A stretch of DNA of 64,000 bases from Symbiodinium kawagutii (taxonomy: Eukaryota > Sar > Dinophyceae > Suessiales > Symbiodiniaceae): NCBI GenBank assembly GCA_009767595.1, contig VSDK01004377.1, positions 245,701 to 309,700 on the forward strand, given 5' to 3'. Shown piece after piece: positions 1-15,000 of this stretch. Position 1 is the first letter of the stretch; each line of letters opens with the position of its first letter. The position numbers and the translations under genes are program-made. Below the pieces are notes generated by a model, which saw nothing but the letters and a program-made list of their open reading frames with translations, was not told where the DNA came from and ran no database searches.

Positions 1-3000
1 GGCATTCCATTTTCAGCCCCGTAGCAATGTCCAAAAATGATGGGAATCCCGCACCACCCAATAAGTTCACTTTTCCCAAATTGGCAAACCAGCAGTCGTA
101 GCGGTGAAACGTGTATGGAACTGCTGAACGTAAGTGTTTCTCAAAATAGGGAACCCCCAAAATGCTTGATTCATTACCACAAATGATTAATACTGGATGA
201 TTTGGGGTATAAACTATTCTTAAAATAGTATCAATTGAAAGATTACCCCAACTCATTTGTGGGATTCTTTAATATGAGGTACCACTATCTTAAGAACCCC
301 AGGGAACTCAGCCGCTCTGACAGATCGCGGCTCCTCAAAACTGCAGCTGACAGTCCGTTGCACCAGGAATCGATACATCAAGGGATGTAACCTGGCGGTC
401 TCACAATGGCCTGGTGGCCCACGCGGTGCTGCCAAATAGCATTGATAAGCAGGTCAAGGTGCCATTCCAATAGCATTGGTAAGCAGTTGATTGCCATTGT
501 GGCAACCGACAACTGTCAGAATCTCATGAGAATAAATGAATAAATTTTCATTGGGAAGCAACCTAAAGCAACGTTCATGATTCAGCTTGGTATTTCAGGA
601 CACGAACTTCCAGTTGACCCGCAACATTGCCTGAAATCCAAGTAGATGGCGTTGTAGACCTGGGTTGCCAAAGACCGGTAGCCAAATTTCTTTGCGCAGC
701 TCTTTCCAGGAACCGCTGTCAAATCATGGGTCGAAGCTATGGATGGGATGCTCACAATATACCTTGGCATCTCGGAATCACGTCCCGAACATGTGAAACT
801 GGGAGATAGAAATAAAATCCATTGGGTACCGCATCCATCAAAATGAAACTGGATATGATAGTATTACCACTATGAACCACTACTAAGCATTCGTAAATGA
901 CTATTCACAATTTTTAGATCACATAATGAAGCCTTCTTTGGCATTGTGCTACCTGGCATCATATAGTTGTTTGTTGTGACTCATCAAAGGGATATCAAAC
1001 AAGAAAAACTTTTACCAGCAGTGTTCCAAGAATTCTGTAACATGGCGACCCAAAATCGACCATGTCTGGCCCGCACACTGCATGTTTGAATCATATGACG
1101 ACCCTGGTGACACCATCCCAGGCACAGATAAGCCCACGATGGCTCCAGCCACTTCTGGCAGATGATCCAGCCAGCTCCTCGGGGTGTGATGATCCGCGTC
1201 AAAGGGCCCCTCATGACAACCATCAAAATCATCACCACCATGGACATCATCTGAGCATATGAAGCTAGATTTGGTTGGATATAACCATTAATTAACAAGG
1301 GTTAATAACAGAGTTTTAGGGGGTTTTGCGTGGAAAAAACTCATCTGATCACATGGACATCATCACCTTCATCACTATCACATCACGCGGCACACATCCC
1401 TTCAAAAAACAGTCTCCATCGAAAAGTAGCAGCGAACCAACCAAAAAATACCCAGCAGTATCAACCATTCCTAGCCAATCACGACTCGCCATTATAAAAA
1501 CTATTGACTGACTATCAATCGTGATAAACCACTCTCCTCCTCTATGAACCCATATTCAGCATGGATGGACCAGCGTGGATCAATTGGCCCTTGACAACCT
1601 ACTTTCAACTATCCAATACGAACCACTATTGATAAATTCACCAATATCATTCACTATCAACCACTAGAAACCACTATTAACCACCAGTAACCACTATCAA
1701 CCACTATTAACCACTATTAACGACTGTTCACTTAACAATTATCAACCACTATTCACCACTAACATCTGTTAACGCCTACTGTATTCACTAAAGACAAAAC
1801 ATCACCCAGGTGCAGGTGCCCACGGTTCCCAGCCAACATCCAAGGCGCGCATCGTAGAGGACGTCGGCGGTCGGGGCTTCCGGGACCTGCAGCGGCCGAT
1901 CTGGTGATCACGGTCGTGCTGGTGGCGAAGCCGCAAGTGGTGTAGCCAATGAATGGTGATGCTTAATGGATGGTAATGATGATGATTAGTGATGCTTAGT
2001 GATTAGTGATAGTTATATAATGGTTAATGGTTAATGATGGTGATTGGATTAATCATAACTGGTTAATCATTAGTGATGGTTCATGATGCTTAATGAATGA
2101 TCATTGACTGGTCATGAAGTTGAATGAATTGGTAGTCAACCATCGTTAACCCCATCATTAATCCCGTCATTAACCCCATCATTACACCCAACGCCATCAT
2201 GATTCATCATCAAGCTTCCTGATGCAACCATCATTCTAACCATCATAAAACCATCATCAACCATCATTCAAACCATCATTCAAACCATCATTCAAACCAT
2301 CATTCAAACCACCATTCACCAGCTGCTCAACCAAGTCCTATAAAGCTCCTTCCAACAGCCCTGGCCGCGGCTCGCCGCTTCGCTCGCCTCCTTTTCACGT
2401 CCAGGCCCTGGTGGAGCAAACCACAGAAGTCCAGGGCATTCCTCCAGCTCTGTAAACAGCCTGGGTGCGCCGCGGCACCGCAAGGCCGGGCTGGGCCCTC
2501 AGGCGGTGGGTCACCCTGGTAGCTGGTGGTTGGGAGATCCCCCTTAACCGCTACATCTGGTTGGTTGATATTGACTCGTCATCTCCACAGTTGTAGCTAG
2601 TTGGTGAAATCGGCAGTTGATGCTGCTGGAGCGTAACTATACATGGGACGCGGCCTCCAAACCGTGGGTTACCAATAAAGAACCAGTTTGACCATGAAGA
2701 CTGAGCCAAGCCAAGGAAGTGACCCATGAAACCGTGGTCGTTACGAGGATGGGTTGCGCGGTATTCAGTTGATGTCAACCTGTGGAAACGCTCCAAGAAG
2801 CTGCGTGCTGTAGAGCTCGCGCAAGACCAGGTGCAAGCATTCCTTTCCTGGGTGCAGCAACACATGGGGAAACCATGGGGAAACCATGGGGAAACATACG
2901 GAGACCATAGGGAAACCATGCAAAATCCATGGGGCAACCATGGGGGAACATTCGCCAAACCATACCAAAACCCCGTGGCACACAAGAGAAACCAAACAAT

Positions 3001-6000
3001 CATCTTCCAAACAGGGCAGCATTCGCCTCAAGCTGTTGCCGAACAGCTCCCACAGTAAACCTCTCACGGGTCACCACAAAATAGAGCTAGTCATATGCGC
3101 AAGTGATCACGACCAGCAACAATCAACCAATTCATCACTGCCTGACATTGTGCTGGAACCATTAGAAAATTATTCTGTAGCAATCTTCATCTTTGGTTGC
3201 TGTAAACCATCAATTAACCATCATTCCCATCGGCTTATTGCTCTTGTTTGCTGGCTATTTTTGGTTATTAACATGTTTTGTCTTTTTTTCAACCATTCTT
3301 GCTCCTTTTACTGATTAATGGTGGATCAGTCCTGTTGTTTCTTGTTCTTTTTAGCCAACTATTCATCATTGATGATCCTTAATCACAAACTGTTTGAAGT
3401 TAGTCATTAATCATTTATAATCCTTGGTAACCAACTCGTAATCAACCACCCCTCAGTCATCCATTAGCAACCAACAGCTGGCAGCCCTCTCGCCCAGTGT
3501 CTTAGACCACCAGCGTCAATGCCATGCTCCCCAAGGAATTCCACCGTCAGCGGCAAACACAAACCTCAACTCAGCAAGCACAGATTTGTTGACACGGGGG
3601 AATTTGCAGCTCAACCTAAATGGTGACCTGGAAATATGGGTTGGAAACCTATGAAAAATGGTTTGGAAAAATGATAGGAACATGGAAATGGTGGCTCCTG
3701 CTAAGAATACGGGTTAAAAATGTGTTTTCCCTATGCACAAAAGTGGTGAAGTGAAGTGTACTGAAGTTACCGTTGGTGACACTGACTGGTAGCTGGCTGC
3801 CCAATTTATAACGATTATTTTGAGATGGTTGGGGGGTACCACCATCTATGGATACCAGCATTCCCATGAATGAATGGAATCAGTAGGACAATTTGCACAA
3901 AACCCTCATCATGCCTTGGCAGTGGGTCAAAACCCTGTACCCCTGGTTCCCCTATCATTAACCTACAGTTTTGTTGGTTTTTAACCCCTACTGATTATTG
4001 ATGGTTAATATTGACCCATAGTCCCTTGTTTTCGGGTTGACGCACCACACCAGTTGCTCTTCCCCAGGAGATGACCTGGTGCTGGCAGCCCCTTTGCGAG
4101 CAACTTCTCATGCCATGCTGCAGCTGCCTGTTTTGGGTCAGTTGAAATCCATCAGCGCCATGACTGTAGGATCAAGGCAATCACTTTGTGTGTTTCATCC
4201 TTAGCATATATTTGTGGTTCGGAATGGTTCCGATGTATTTGATAGACCCTATATTTGTGGTTCGGAATGGTTCGGATGTACTTGATTGACCCTACAGATT
4301 CCACAACGAAATCATGTCGAACGAGGAAACCTGAGTGATCATCAGGTATTTCCCAAGATGAAGATAACCTGGCAAATGGCTTGCTTCCCTGTGCAATATC
4401 GTTGAAATGCGGGAAACCCGTCTAAACCGTCATGAAATCCCCATTCAAAGTTCCATCACATCATCTTAAAGCACCATGTCAACCAGGTGGTTTCCAGGCT
4501 ACAAACCATTTGGTGGTTTCTCAAGTCATAGGGGTACCCCAAAATCATCCTTATTCAACCATGTTTAGGAATAAACCAATCATAGCTTTGGGGTCCCCTA
4601 TGGCTTGAGAAACCACCATGTAGTAGTTGTTTAACCCTTATTGTTGTTTGTTATTCCCTATGATTAACCAGAATAAACCACCTATTTTGAGAAACTACCA
4701 GAAAGTAGTTGTTAAACCATAGGTTTGTTGGTGATCATCCCTCATCAATCCCTATTGTTACCCATGATCATACCTTACAAAACCACCATTTGTTCCTCTG
4801 GTCAGGCAACATTGTGGCATGTTTTGCACACGCCACCAGATCTGCCCGCAGAAGTCCGAGAAGACATGCCTCAGGTCCCGTTCACGGGTGAAGGGTGGTG
4901 AAGCACTGGACATGGCTGACCATGGCATCGACGATGGCATTAACTGTGGCATTGGCGATGGATTCTTCATGGCATTGGCGATGGCATTGACCGTAGCATT
5001 AACGATGGCATTGACCATGGCATTAACGATGGCATTGACCGCTAAGGTTGGATTAACCATGGCTAGTTCACATGGTGGCTGATCATTGGTCATAGCTGTT
5101 TGACCATGGCATTGACCACGTGAATTTACAGTTGATTCGATCAAACCTACAGCTCATACTGGTGACACAAAATAGATATTGAGATTGTCACACCCTCAAA
5201 ATACTCAGGGATTCCTATAAACTGTAGCTTGCTTGTGGCCTGAATAGGTGGACATTGTCAGTTCTGCCTGCACTAACCATCCCAAGTTGATTTACGCAGA
5301 AACCATGAAAGACTTACGGATACCATCAATATTCTCATCATTCTCAGGTTTGGCCTTGGGACGTCCCAAAATTGTTTGATGAGTTTGTTCATTCTCAACG
5401 TCATGCAAGAATATGAAAGAGATACCATGATTGTGCTCAGTGCCAGTATTCACATTGCTGACGGCAGCTTGGCAGTTCTGTTGACAGCACACTTGGACTG
5501 GTTGATCCAACACACAAAGCTTCATCTAAAGATGGCTCAACTGCATACTTCACTTTCTTCATGGTGTCCGTGGCCGGGAAGTCAATAATTCAATCTCACA
5601 TGAGTTTCTCAAAGTCATAGCATGCCAAATCTTGGCAAGCAAATCAACTTACGAAAATTATTGGCTCTATTCATCTTCTACCATCCTCCACTTGGTGCTG
5701 CTGCTTGGAATGTCAAGGATCTCTCTTCGCACTTTATAGATCAAGAGCTGCTGGAATCTCGCTTCGACTTCTCTTGGTTCACCCTCTCCTCAGCTCGTGA
5801 TGGCTGCAACATGGAACAACATTCTGAATTCTGCTTCAGTGGCCGATAATCATAGGTTCACAATAGATAAGTAAACGTAGGTGATAACCATTCTGAATTT
5901 GATCTAAAGATGTCCAAGTAGATTGTAACTCTCACAGCATTTCGCCTACATCAACTTCCTGAAGCCAAGCGAAATCTGAATCGATTGGAAAGCCAAGCGT

Positions 6001-9000
6001 CTTAACGTCTTGGCCCAAATCTCTTGTGATGCAATTTGACTTCGCAATTCCACGTCAAAGGACAAAAGCCGGCGTTTGGCAAAGGCGTTCAACAGAAATG
6101 GATAGCGACCTGACGCTGGAATTTGGATAAGTAGCAAAATGTGCATCGCAACCCTTGCTGATAGCTTGATCCATGCAATATAGGTGGAGGTTTCTCAAGC
6201 CATAGAGAACCCAAAAAAGTGGTACTTGGTCTATTACTATGAATGGTTACATAATACAAAGGATGATTTGGAAGTAATTACCCCTATTTTGAGAATACCC
6301 AAGTGTTGCTTTAGAGACACGACATAGTTCATGGTGGTTCCATTGTGATCCCTCGGTGAACCCATGGTGATCCCATGGTGGTTCTGCTCAGCCACAGTAG
6401 GAGAAGACCAAGGACTGCTGCTGCTGCCATTGACCTGCGCCGTCGCCGCACAGCCGGACCATGGTGGTGAGGTTCGCGGGTGCATCATCTGTGAATCAAC
6501 CTACCGTGTCTCACCAGGAAAAATCTATCTATATGGCTAGATATATAGATGCATCATGGTGCATCTATATAACTTTGCGCGCACACACAATCAAACATAC
6601 ATCCAAAAAACAAAAAACCTTTTGTAAAAACCAAAAAACCTTTTGTGTTATTTTTTTCACAGCATTTCACAGCTTCCACTCGACATATTGGGATATATTG
6701 GGCATGTTCTTGAACCTGATGCCAGGTCTCTGGGGGACCCCACGGTAGTGCTCCTGGAGATTGCCCGATTGCGAAATGGCCAGGCTCTGAAAGCACCACT
6801 CAGGAAGGATCCCGCCCTCAGGAGCACCCAGCTGCTGTTCCCGATGGATCTGATCATCAAAGATCAAGGTCTGTATTTTGTGTGGCACTGTAATCATATG
6901 CATCTTCATGTGCTATGCATTGCTTGTATAAACACATGGCAATCATCATAGCTTTGTCTGCAAATTATGTAATTTGCTTTAACTATACTCTGGTGTATGT
7001 ACAGTAATTGTGTGTATAGAGAATTATAGAGATGTCTATACGCACAGTGTCATACATGTATACATTTGTTCAATTACTACAGTTGTGGAGACATACTTTT
7101 GCACTCTCATGAGTCGCCATTTAGCCTTGAGCAATACAGATTCACCTCTTCTGTCGCAGTTGAAGGGCTAGTTTTGAGGGGCAAAGTAGCTCAAATATCT
7201 GGCTATGGGTCAAAACCCTGTACCCCTGGTTCCCATCATTAACCATTGTTTTCCCTATCATAGTTGCTTAATATTGATGGTTAATATTGACCCATAGCCA
7301 CCTTTGAAATCCTATGAATCACCAGGTCAAACATGCAAATTTTGGACTGCAATCGGCCCAACTTGCCCAGCTTCCATCTCTGCATTGACGTCCTTGGGAG
7401 GCTGACCGCCAAGCTTAGTTGGGTTGTGGGTTCATTAGTGGTAGATCCGTTGCCTACTACTAATTCATCAACGTGGAATTGGTGGTCAACTATGGGTGAT
7501 ACATGGCCGGGTCATGTCACTTGATGATTGGTGGGTTCACCAAGGATCCGCCTATGATAAAATCTAGAGTGCTCCATCTATGAACATGTCCATGCCCCTA
7601 TCGCATTACCATTTACCCTATAGTTTGAGTGTTCTACCCTCATCAGTGCTGTTGGTTGGGTATATCAATCTCAATGCCAATGAACTAACTATCTTGCCAT
7701 ACCCTTGCACAACCAAAATGTGACCAATGGTATGTAACCACCAATATCCTGATGACATAACCTTAATGATGAATATTGCTGCATTCATCAATGATTCAAG
7801 GGTAGGAAGAGCCAATGGTGGCTCGGTTGCTTGGTTGCTTGGCTGCTTGCTTGGTTGATTGCTTGCTTGCTTGGTTGCTTGGTTCATTACTTGGTTGCTT
7901 GGTTGGTTGATTGGTTGGTTGTGACCGAGGGCGTGATGGCAGCTGGAGCTGCTTGTTGAACCCATCAGCTTGAGGCCAGCAGCCCAGAGCGTCTTCAGCA
8001 TCATCACCGCAGCGGAAACGTCGCCCTGGTTCTGCCCGGGTTGGAGCAGCACATAGGTGACATACTGCTGCATCACATCCACAACTCGTCCTGAGCTTGG
8101 TTAAGGGTTGGTTGAGGGCTGGTTAAGGGTTGGCTAAGGGTTGGTTGAGGGTTAGTGAAGGGTTGGTTAAGGGTTGGTTGAGGGTTGGTTGAGGGTTGCT
8201 TTTACTTAAGTTGATAAATTGACACTGAAAAGAACACATCTTGATAAATTGACACTGCAATTTCACACGTACTGGCGTAGACCGGTGAGAATATAATTCC
8301 TGTGGGTATAAAGACGGGTTAGATGTGTACCAATGTAGTAACTTAATTAGTGCTCTCTGTCGCAGGCGTTTAGGATCCGAACGACATCCACTAGAAATTC
8401 CAATTTTGCAAGGGAAGATGCGTGTAACGGGTAGTCTCTGAGAATTCATGAAAGTATGTTGACGATGCCAGTTGGTTTTGAGACAGGTGCTGTGCTTTGA
8501 GAACAACCAGGTCACAATAAGAAGCAAAGCCAAATTGCAAGATGGAACAATCAACAGAACAAAAGAACATCGCTACCACCACCGTCATCACCTTCAGCAT
8601 AACTGTCATCACATTCTGCCAGAATGATCGGTACTGCTTCATCTTCAAACATTTTCCTGCAATTGGCACCCCTCACATGTTCTCATGCAACGTCCATACT
8701 GTGCGCCGGCAGTACAGTACATGGACCACCATGCTTGGGTCCAAGATTATGACTTGCCCGGACTCTAGGACAGGATCTAAACAGCTATTCAGCATGGTCG
8801 CTAGTTGATGGCAACGTTTCCCCATCCTAAGAATATACTCACAAATTAGCCGCCATCATGACCAAGTGCTTGTAGACATTAAAAAAGAACTTGAAACCAC
8901 CAACCAGGAATATCATTGTATTCACACTAATTATCGTTGGTTATTGTCCTTCTTGGAGAACCAGGAATCAACCATGAATTGATCATTGACCACCAGCTAT

Positions 9001-12000
9001 AACCATCATTCAGCATGGCCAAGACTGCTGAAATGCAACACAGTTGCCAAAGTATTCACTTGGAAGGTGCTTGAGCCATCCTTGGCTGCTTCGGAGGTTC
9101 GGCAGGTGGGATCAGTTGGGATCATGTCAGAAACCAAGTGCCAACACCATGGTGTCCTACAAAAAGAATATTCATCCAAATTGTATCAACCAACTAACCA
9201 TAGTAACCATTTTGTTGGTCAACTAACCATCATCAATGATGGTATCAGCATTTGTCAGCCAACTAGGCCATCGATTGGTACGATCATTAATGATGATTAA
9301 TGGTTGATCCAACTAGATCTAACTAGTCTTGACCAACCCTGGATTGATAGATTTTAACCCTTGTCAACCACTACCTATGGTTTAGTTGGTGATTATCCCC
9401 CATCAAAATTATGTAATTGACTACAACTGATTCCATAATTATCTACACATCAACTATAATCATGATCAATAGCTGTAATCTATCAAACTTACATGACTAT
9501 AACCATTAATTATCAATGGCTATAACCCCTTTGACCAGTGGTATCCTATGGAATTTCCCTTCAGCCCAGGAGTTCGCACCATCAACCGCTGCCATCCACC
9601 ACTTGGGCGCTGCCAGCGCTGCCGCGGCTCCAAAGAGCAGCTTCTGCGAGTCCGTGGGCAACGACAGGACCGCGGCAGTGAGGCGCTGTCTGGGCGGTGG
9701 AGCTGAAGGGTAAAAGGTCAAGGGTTGGTTAAGGCTTGGTTGTTGGCTCATCGTTCGTTCATGTTCCTTCATGACTCTTGATGTCTAAGGCCGACATACG
9801 CCGGCGGTGGCTTCATGATTGGTGTCCACCAAAGTTGCTGGGTCAGTTCGGGGAACTTTTCAGGTGGAGATTCAGCTGCGAAGCAAACCCCACCCCATAT
9901 TCCAGGGGAAATTATTCGCCACTGGGCTGGTTACCATCCAGATTCCACAAACTGGCAGGTCAGGAAATGAGCTCGTCAAACTGGTGTAATCCTGTGGAGT
10001 GGCTTAGTTATGGTTAAACTGGTCCAGCTATATCTTAATGAATTGAATTCTGGATCTTCTCACTAGGGACAGGCATCAAGAAACTGTGACACCACCAGGT
10101 TGCACCATCCACGAATCCACGAATCCACACCCCGGGATATGCCGAGTTGCAAGGCGACATGAAAGCCCGCAAACAACGAGGTCCGATGCTCAGCCAGCAA
10201 CAAGGGATTCTCAAAGACCTCACCCCGATGCGCTACACTGCTCGCCAGTTGGAGTCGTCTAGCCATGGTGCTTCACAGTGAAGCTTCTTGTGGCCAGAAA
10301 CGGCCATGTTTGCAACGTCCGAGGTACTTCCAGAGCATACTGGTGAGTTTTCACTGGGAGTGACAATGATCCCCTACATACCAAGTGGCACAAGCCTCTA
10401 CAGTCATGAGCTGCTTTGGCAGTCCTGACCCCAACGCGAGTGCTGCCCAATGCGTACAGCTGTCGTGTCTCATCGTTCCTCATCTGTAGATTTATAAGCG
10501 GATGTCTGTGATCAATGGCCCCAACCTATAGAGACAAGTATCTATACATAACCTCCTCCAATCTGCTGCCGGCGGTTCCTGGTGCCACCGTAGTTCCCCC
10601 CGGTTCAGCCCCGGTCCGAGAAACCACCAGGAAGACGCACAGCGTTTCGGGATCGTCCGTGGGAATCTTGTGCTTACAGAGCTCGTCGCAAATGGACACC
10701 GTGGCACGGCCCAAGGTGTTGACCAACTCAGCGTTCTTCAGCTCGAAAACCAAGGTGTTGTAGGCCTTTCTCACCTGCCGTGAGCCCGTGGCCTGAAGAT
10801 AAACATGGGTAAATCAATGTACAGTAAATCAACTGGTAACTTAAGATTCGATGTTTGACCACTGCTGAGTTCTGGGCACATCTTGGAATCTCCCCCCATC
10901 ATCCAACGGCAATGACAGCCCTGTTGATCTACCCTGGGCTCTGCCACCGGCTCCGCCTTCAACAGATCCACTCCACTGGACTCCGTGGTGCTGCCCAGTG
11001 GAACTCCCACGTCGTTGCGGCGAAACGAGGCGTTCAAAACGCTCACCGAACTGAAGGCAGCGCCCACGGCTTTCCTCAGCAGCTGGACATCCATGGATCC
11101 CGGGGGCGCCCTGAGGGGTCCCTGAGTTCCACTGGTGGCGTGTCAGATCAGTTGGTAGTCCACTGGCATATCACTTGGTTATGAATTCCACTGGTTATGA
11201 ACACAACCAGTACTGATTGTGGTTATACCAACTGATGGTGGAATCATGGTCAGTTGGTAAATAACCATGATTCGACCAACCGGTAGCCAGAACCATCTAA
11301 TTGGTTTACTAAGTATTTAGTATAACGAAGCGCACTGGGTGTTGTATACCCAATTCCCGTCCCACAGGTTTATAACCAACCAGCAATCCCAAAATATCTG
11401 AAATATTGTAGAAAATGAAAGACAATGTCAATCAAACACCAACATACACCAACTATGTTCTGAGATAGTTCGACAGAGTCGATATGCTTGAGACGTGAAT
11501 TCTGTCAACCTAAGATTTGCAAACAGTGCCTTAATCAAGCTGAACCTTGTCGACAAATAACAAACACGGCATGATACGACTCGCTGCAACATCATGGATC
11601 ACCCTTCTCAATTTGATGGAAAATCTATGTTGGAGTGAATTGCGTTTTACAAACCAATTTGCTTGCTATCTCCTTTTTGAGAAAGGGTCCAAAAGTCATC
11701 CTAGATTTGTTGGGCAAAGGAGCTCTAATAAAAGTTCCCACAGACTGCAAATGATCATTGACTCCAAATTCAGAATGGAGTGAACGGAACTGACCTGACT
11801 AGGGTTTCTTGCATCTCAGCGTTGGTTACCTATCCCCATTACTTTCTGGACTTGCTGGCTGCTAAACAAGAAAATCCAAACACAGCCGGTTCATCAGTTC
11901 CTGTATCTTCATGTAACCAACATCACTTGTGCCCTAAGCATTGATCTGAATGCATTTGAACTCACCAGTTGTTTCAAGATGTTTGAAGCCTATGGGTTTG

Positions 12001-15000
12001 ACCCCTTGACTTGTTCGATCCTGCTGCATCTCGATCGGATCCAACCCAAACGAATCCGGAGTCCCAACTCCTAAGGGAGATCCACCGGTCGATGAGCATC
12101 CCCTGAAAAAATATTGATCAACGACAAATCACCCCAATATGGATGATCATCATCTATCAATGTGCTCATAATTGGCATATCCATATTAGGAAATCACTCA
12201 AATATTGGATGGTCACAATTGGCAAAAAATAATCAAGCGGGTTCAGGAAGAGTTGGATCTCCTGCATTAACCATCATTAACCATCATTAACCATAAATCA
12301 GTCTTCCGGACCATCATCCACCATCTCAGATCGCTGCTGCTCATCAACCATCGATTTTGCCCCTCAGAGTTTCCATACCTGATTTTCATAGACCAATCTT
12401 CATTGGTTCCCAGCTTAGATCTTCGCATCCAACCCCTGGCTATCCCTGGTTCAGCGGCCCGGGCCCTGGCGCTCCAAGCTTCACCAAGGCTTGGCTTTGC
12501 TGCGACGCCCCGGGCCGCAGACTCCTCAGCAGTCGCAGCAACTCATCGGCGTCGATGGCCGTCTGCAGGGAATGGCGCGGCGCTGCACCTGTACGGCGAG
12601 GCGAGCCACGCCCCCGTGGATGGCCGGGGTGGCCATGGTTGGATGGCCATGGTGCGCAGTGGTAAGGGGTCGATGGTCATTGGTCATGGTTGATAGTGGT
12701 TCATCATGGTTGACATATGTTGATATAGTGTGTAATTAATGATGATCGTTAATCCTGACAGTTCGAAATCATGGCTGATGGTGGCAAGTATACCCTGTAT
12801 TGTCAGCTAGACTGGTTTAGAAGGTCACGACTAATAGTGCTTGATATTGTGTAATGAGGGTGGACAACGGATGATAGACAACAATCATAGGAAATACAAT
12901 AGTGATTACTATGTGGCATCCCCAGCGGCTAGCTAAGTTGGTTTGTGTGTCTTGCCGAAGTACCAGTTACGGTAAGTATAATGGCATGACTAGCTTGTTG
13001 AGTGGGCTACTGGGTATAGGAACCGACTCATAACAGTAGGCACGCTCGCTGAAAACTCTCGCAGCGCAACTGACAATGGTGGCTATATGGCTATGGGTCA
13101 ATATAAACCAACCAATAATAGGAAATAATAACCAACAGTAATAGGAAAAACAATGGCTAATGATAGGGGAACCAGGGTACAGGGTTTTGACCCACAGCCA
13201 TATGATTCTTGCCTGCCATCATTCATATGATGACTAGAGGACCAAACAAGCAGAAGTTGTAATCTAAGGCACTGTTTCATGATTGTCCCTCAGTCAGTAT
13301 CATGGTTGTATAGCCAGCAATAGTGTCAGTGGGGCCACATGAAAGTTGCCATCTGCTGTCATCTGCTTGTTTCCTGAGAGCTGTATCATATGTTATCACG
13401 TGGCTTTGCGACAAAACTCCTCGACTTGCACTGTAGATCTTGTCAACTTGGTGCCACTGAATACAGCCAGGTGAGCTCCCACAAGCTTCACCTTGGGAAC
13501 CCACCCAGCCTTCCAATCTGGGGCTCAAATCTCGTCTGGAGCCATGAGAACAGCCGTTGCCGTTGCTATAGCCGTTGCCATAGCCGTTCCGAAGCGTGGC
13601 AGGGGCGGGGCCCCGGAGCAGGAAACTGTGATGCGCCAGCGGTCCACTGGTGATGCTCACCACGCGAAGCTTAGGATCCAAGCGCAGCTTCTGCGGCAGC
13701 GGCGAGAGCTTCCGATCCTCAGGAGGAGTTTCAGGGTGCACAAAGAGGATGTGACACTTTAATAAACTTTACAGGTATATGATATATGTCAAAATGGATA
13801 AACCAACAGAAACATAAAGCCCTTGATAAGTCTCATGGTCCCCTACAAAAAATATAGTAAAAAACGCAAATACATAAAATCATCCATGACTTTGATATGT
13901 ACTCATCCAAACACATCAACAACCTCCCCATCTTCCACAGCACCGCCATCGGTCCTGCAGCTGTTCCTTGGGGATTCCCAACTGCCCTGAAGAGCCCAGG
14001 CCCCAGGCGTAGACGTTTTCCTTCAACGACTCTTCGTTTTGCACCAAGGCCAAGCTATGGCTGTGGCCACACGCCACTTGCAGGCAGATTCCTCAGGTCG
14101 GGAGGGGTACCAACAGGAGGGTGTGGATGGGGGACTGGTACCGAGTTAAGGGATCTAACAGGTGGCTATCTTCAGAATCTGTTCTTATGGGTAGTTGACA
14201 TTTGTCTCAATGATCGGCAGTCATCAACTGTATGCTGAATGCTACTCTTACAAGGCATGATCAAATCCTGCCAAATCCTCCTACCATCGCTCTCCATGAC
14301 CCTTGCTAGGCATCGAATCCTCTTGGGAATGAATACCTGAGCCCCAACTGATCTGCAGCTGGTGGCTTTTTGGGGACCCAGCTTGGGTGGAAACCACACA
14401 AGAGTCATCCACCAGCTGGGGCTACCACCAAGCAACCAGGACACAGCTGGCCATCAGAAATGCTGATCCATGGATCAATGGTTGATGATTCTGACTCACA
14501 CAGAACCATTCTCAACGCCTGAAACAGTTGATGAAATCACTAAATCCAGCTGATGACTATGACCAGTCCCATCACCTTCAAGGGTTCATGAAATCATCAA
14601 TCGATCAACTCTTGCAGTTTGACCAGCCATAAAACTCAAAACAGATCGCCGTCATCAGCTCTTCAATCAAACTGAGTCTCCAATCTCCTTCAGGGTCTCG
14701 ACCACCTTGGGATATGGTTCTGTCTCGGCAATACCTCCACTGCCAAGCTGGCCACAGCCCCCAGCTCCAAAGGCAAAGACCAGACCCCTGAGTCGCGTCT
14801 GCCAAGGGCAAATCGATGGAGATCGAGCAGGAAAATATCCAGGAAAGTAGATGATTTGTCATCATTTACGGTGGTTTCCTGTTGTTTTTTCATGCAAGCC
14901 AACAGCTTGAGATAGACAAAAACTCGTAAAATCAGGGATATCTTCATATCAGTTGTGTGTGATTAAAACTGTCCATGCATATATGTCTGTGCCGGTGTTT

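Noticed and set aside
7618..8082. 154-aa minus ORF taken as a whole
   Set aside because: Only its first part (7962-8084) is exon-like; the rest translates the TTGGTTGC array.
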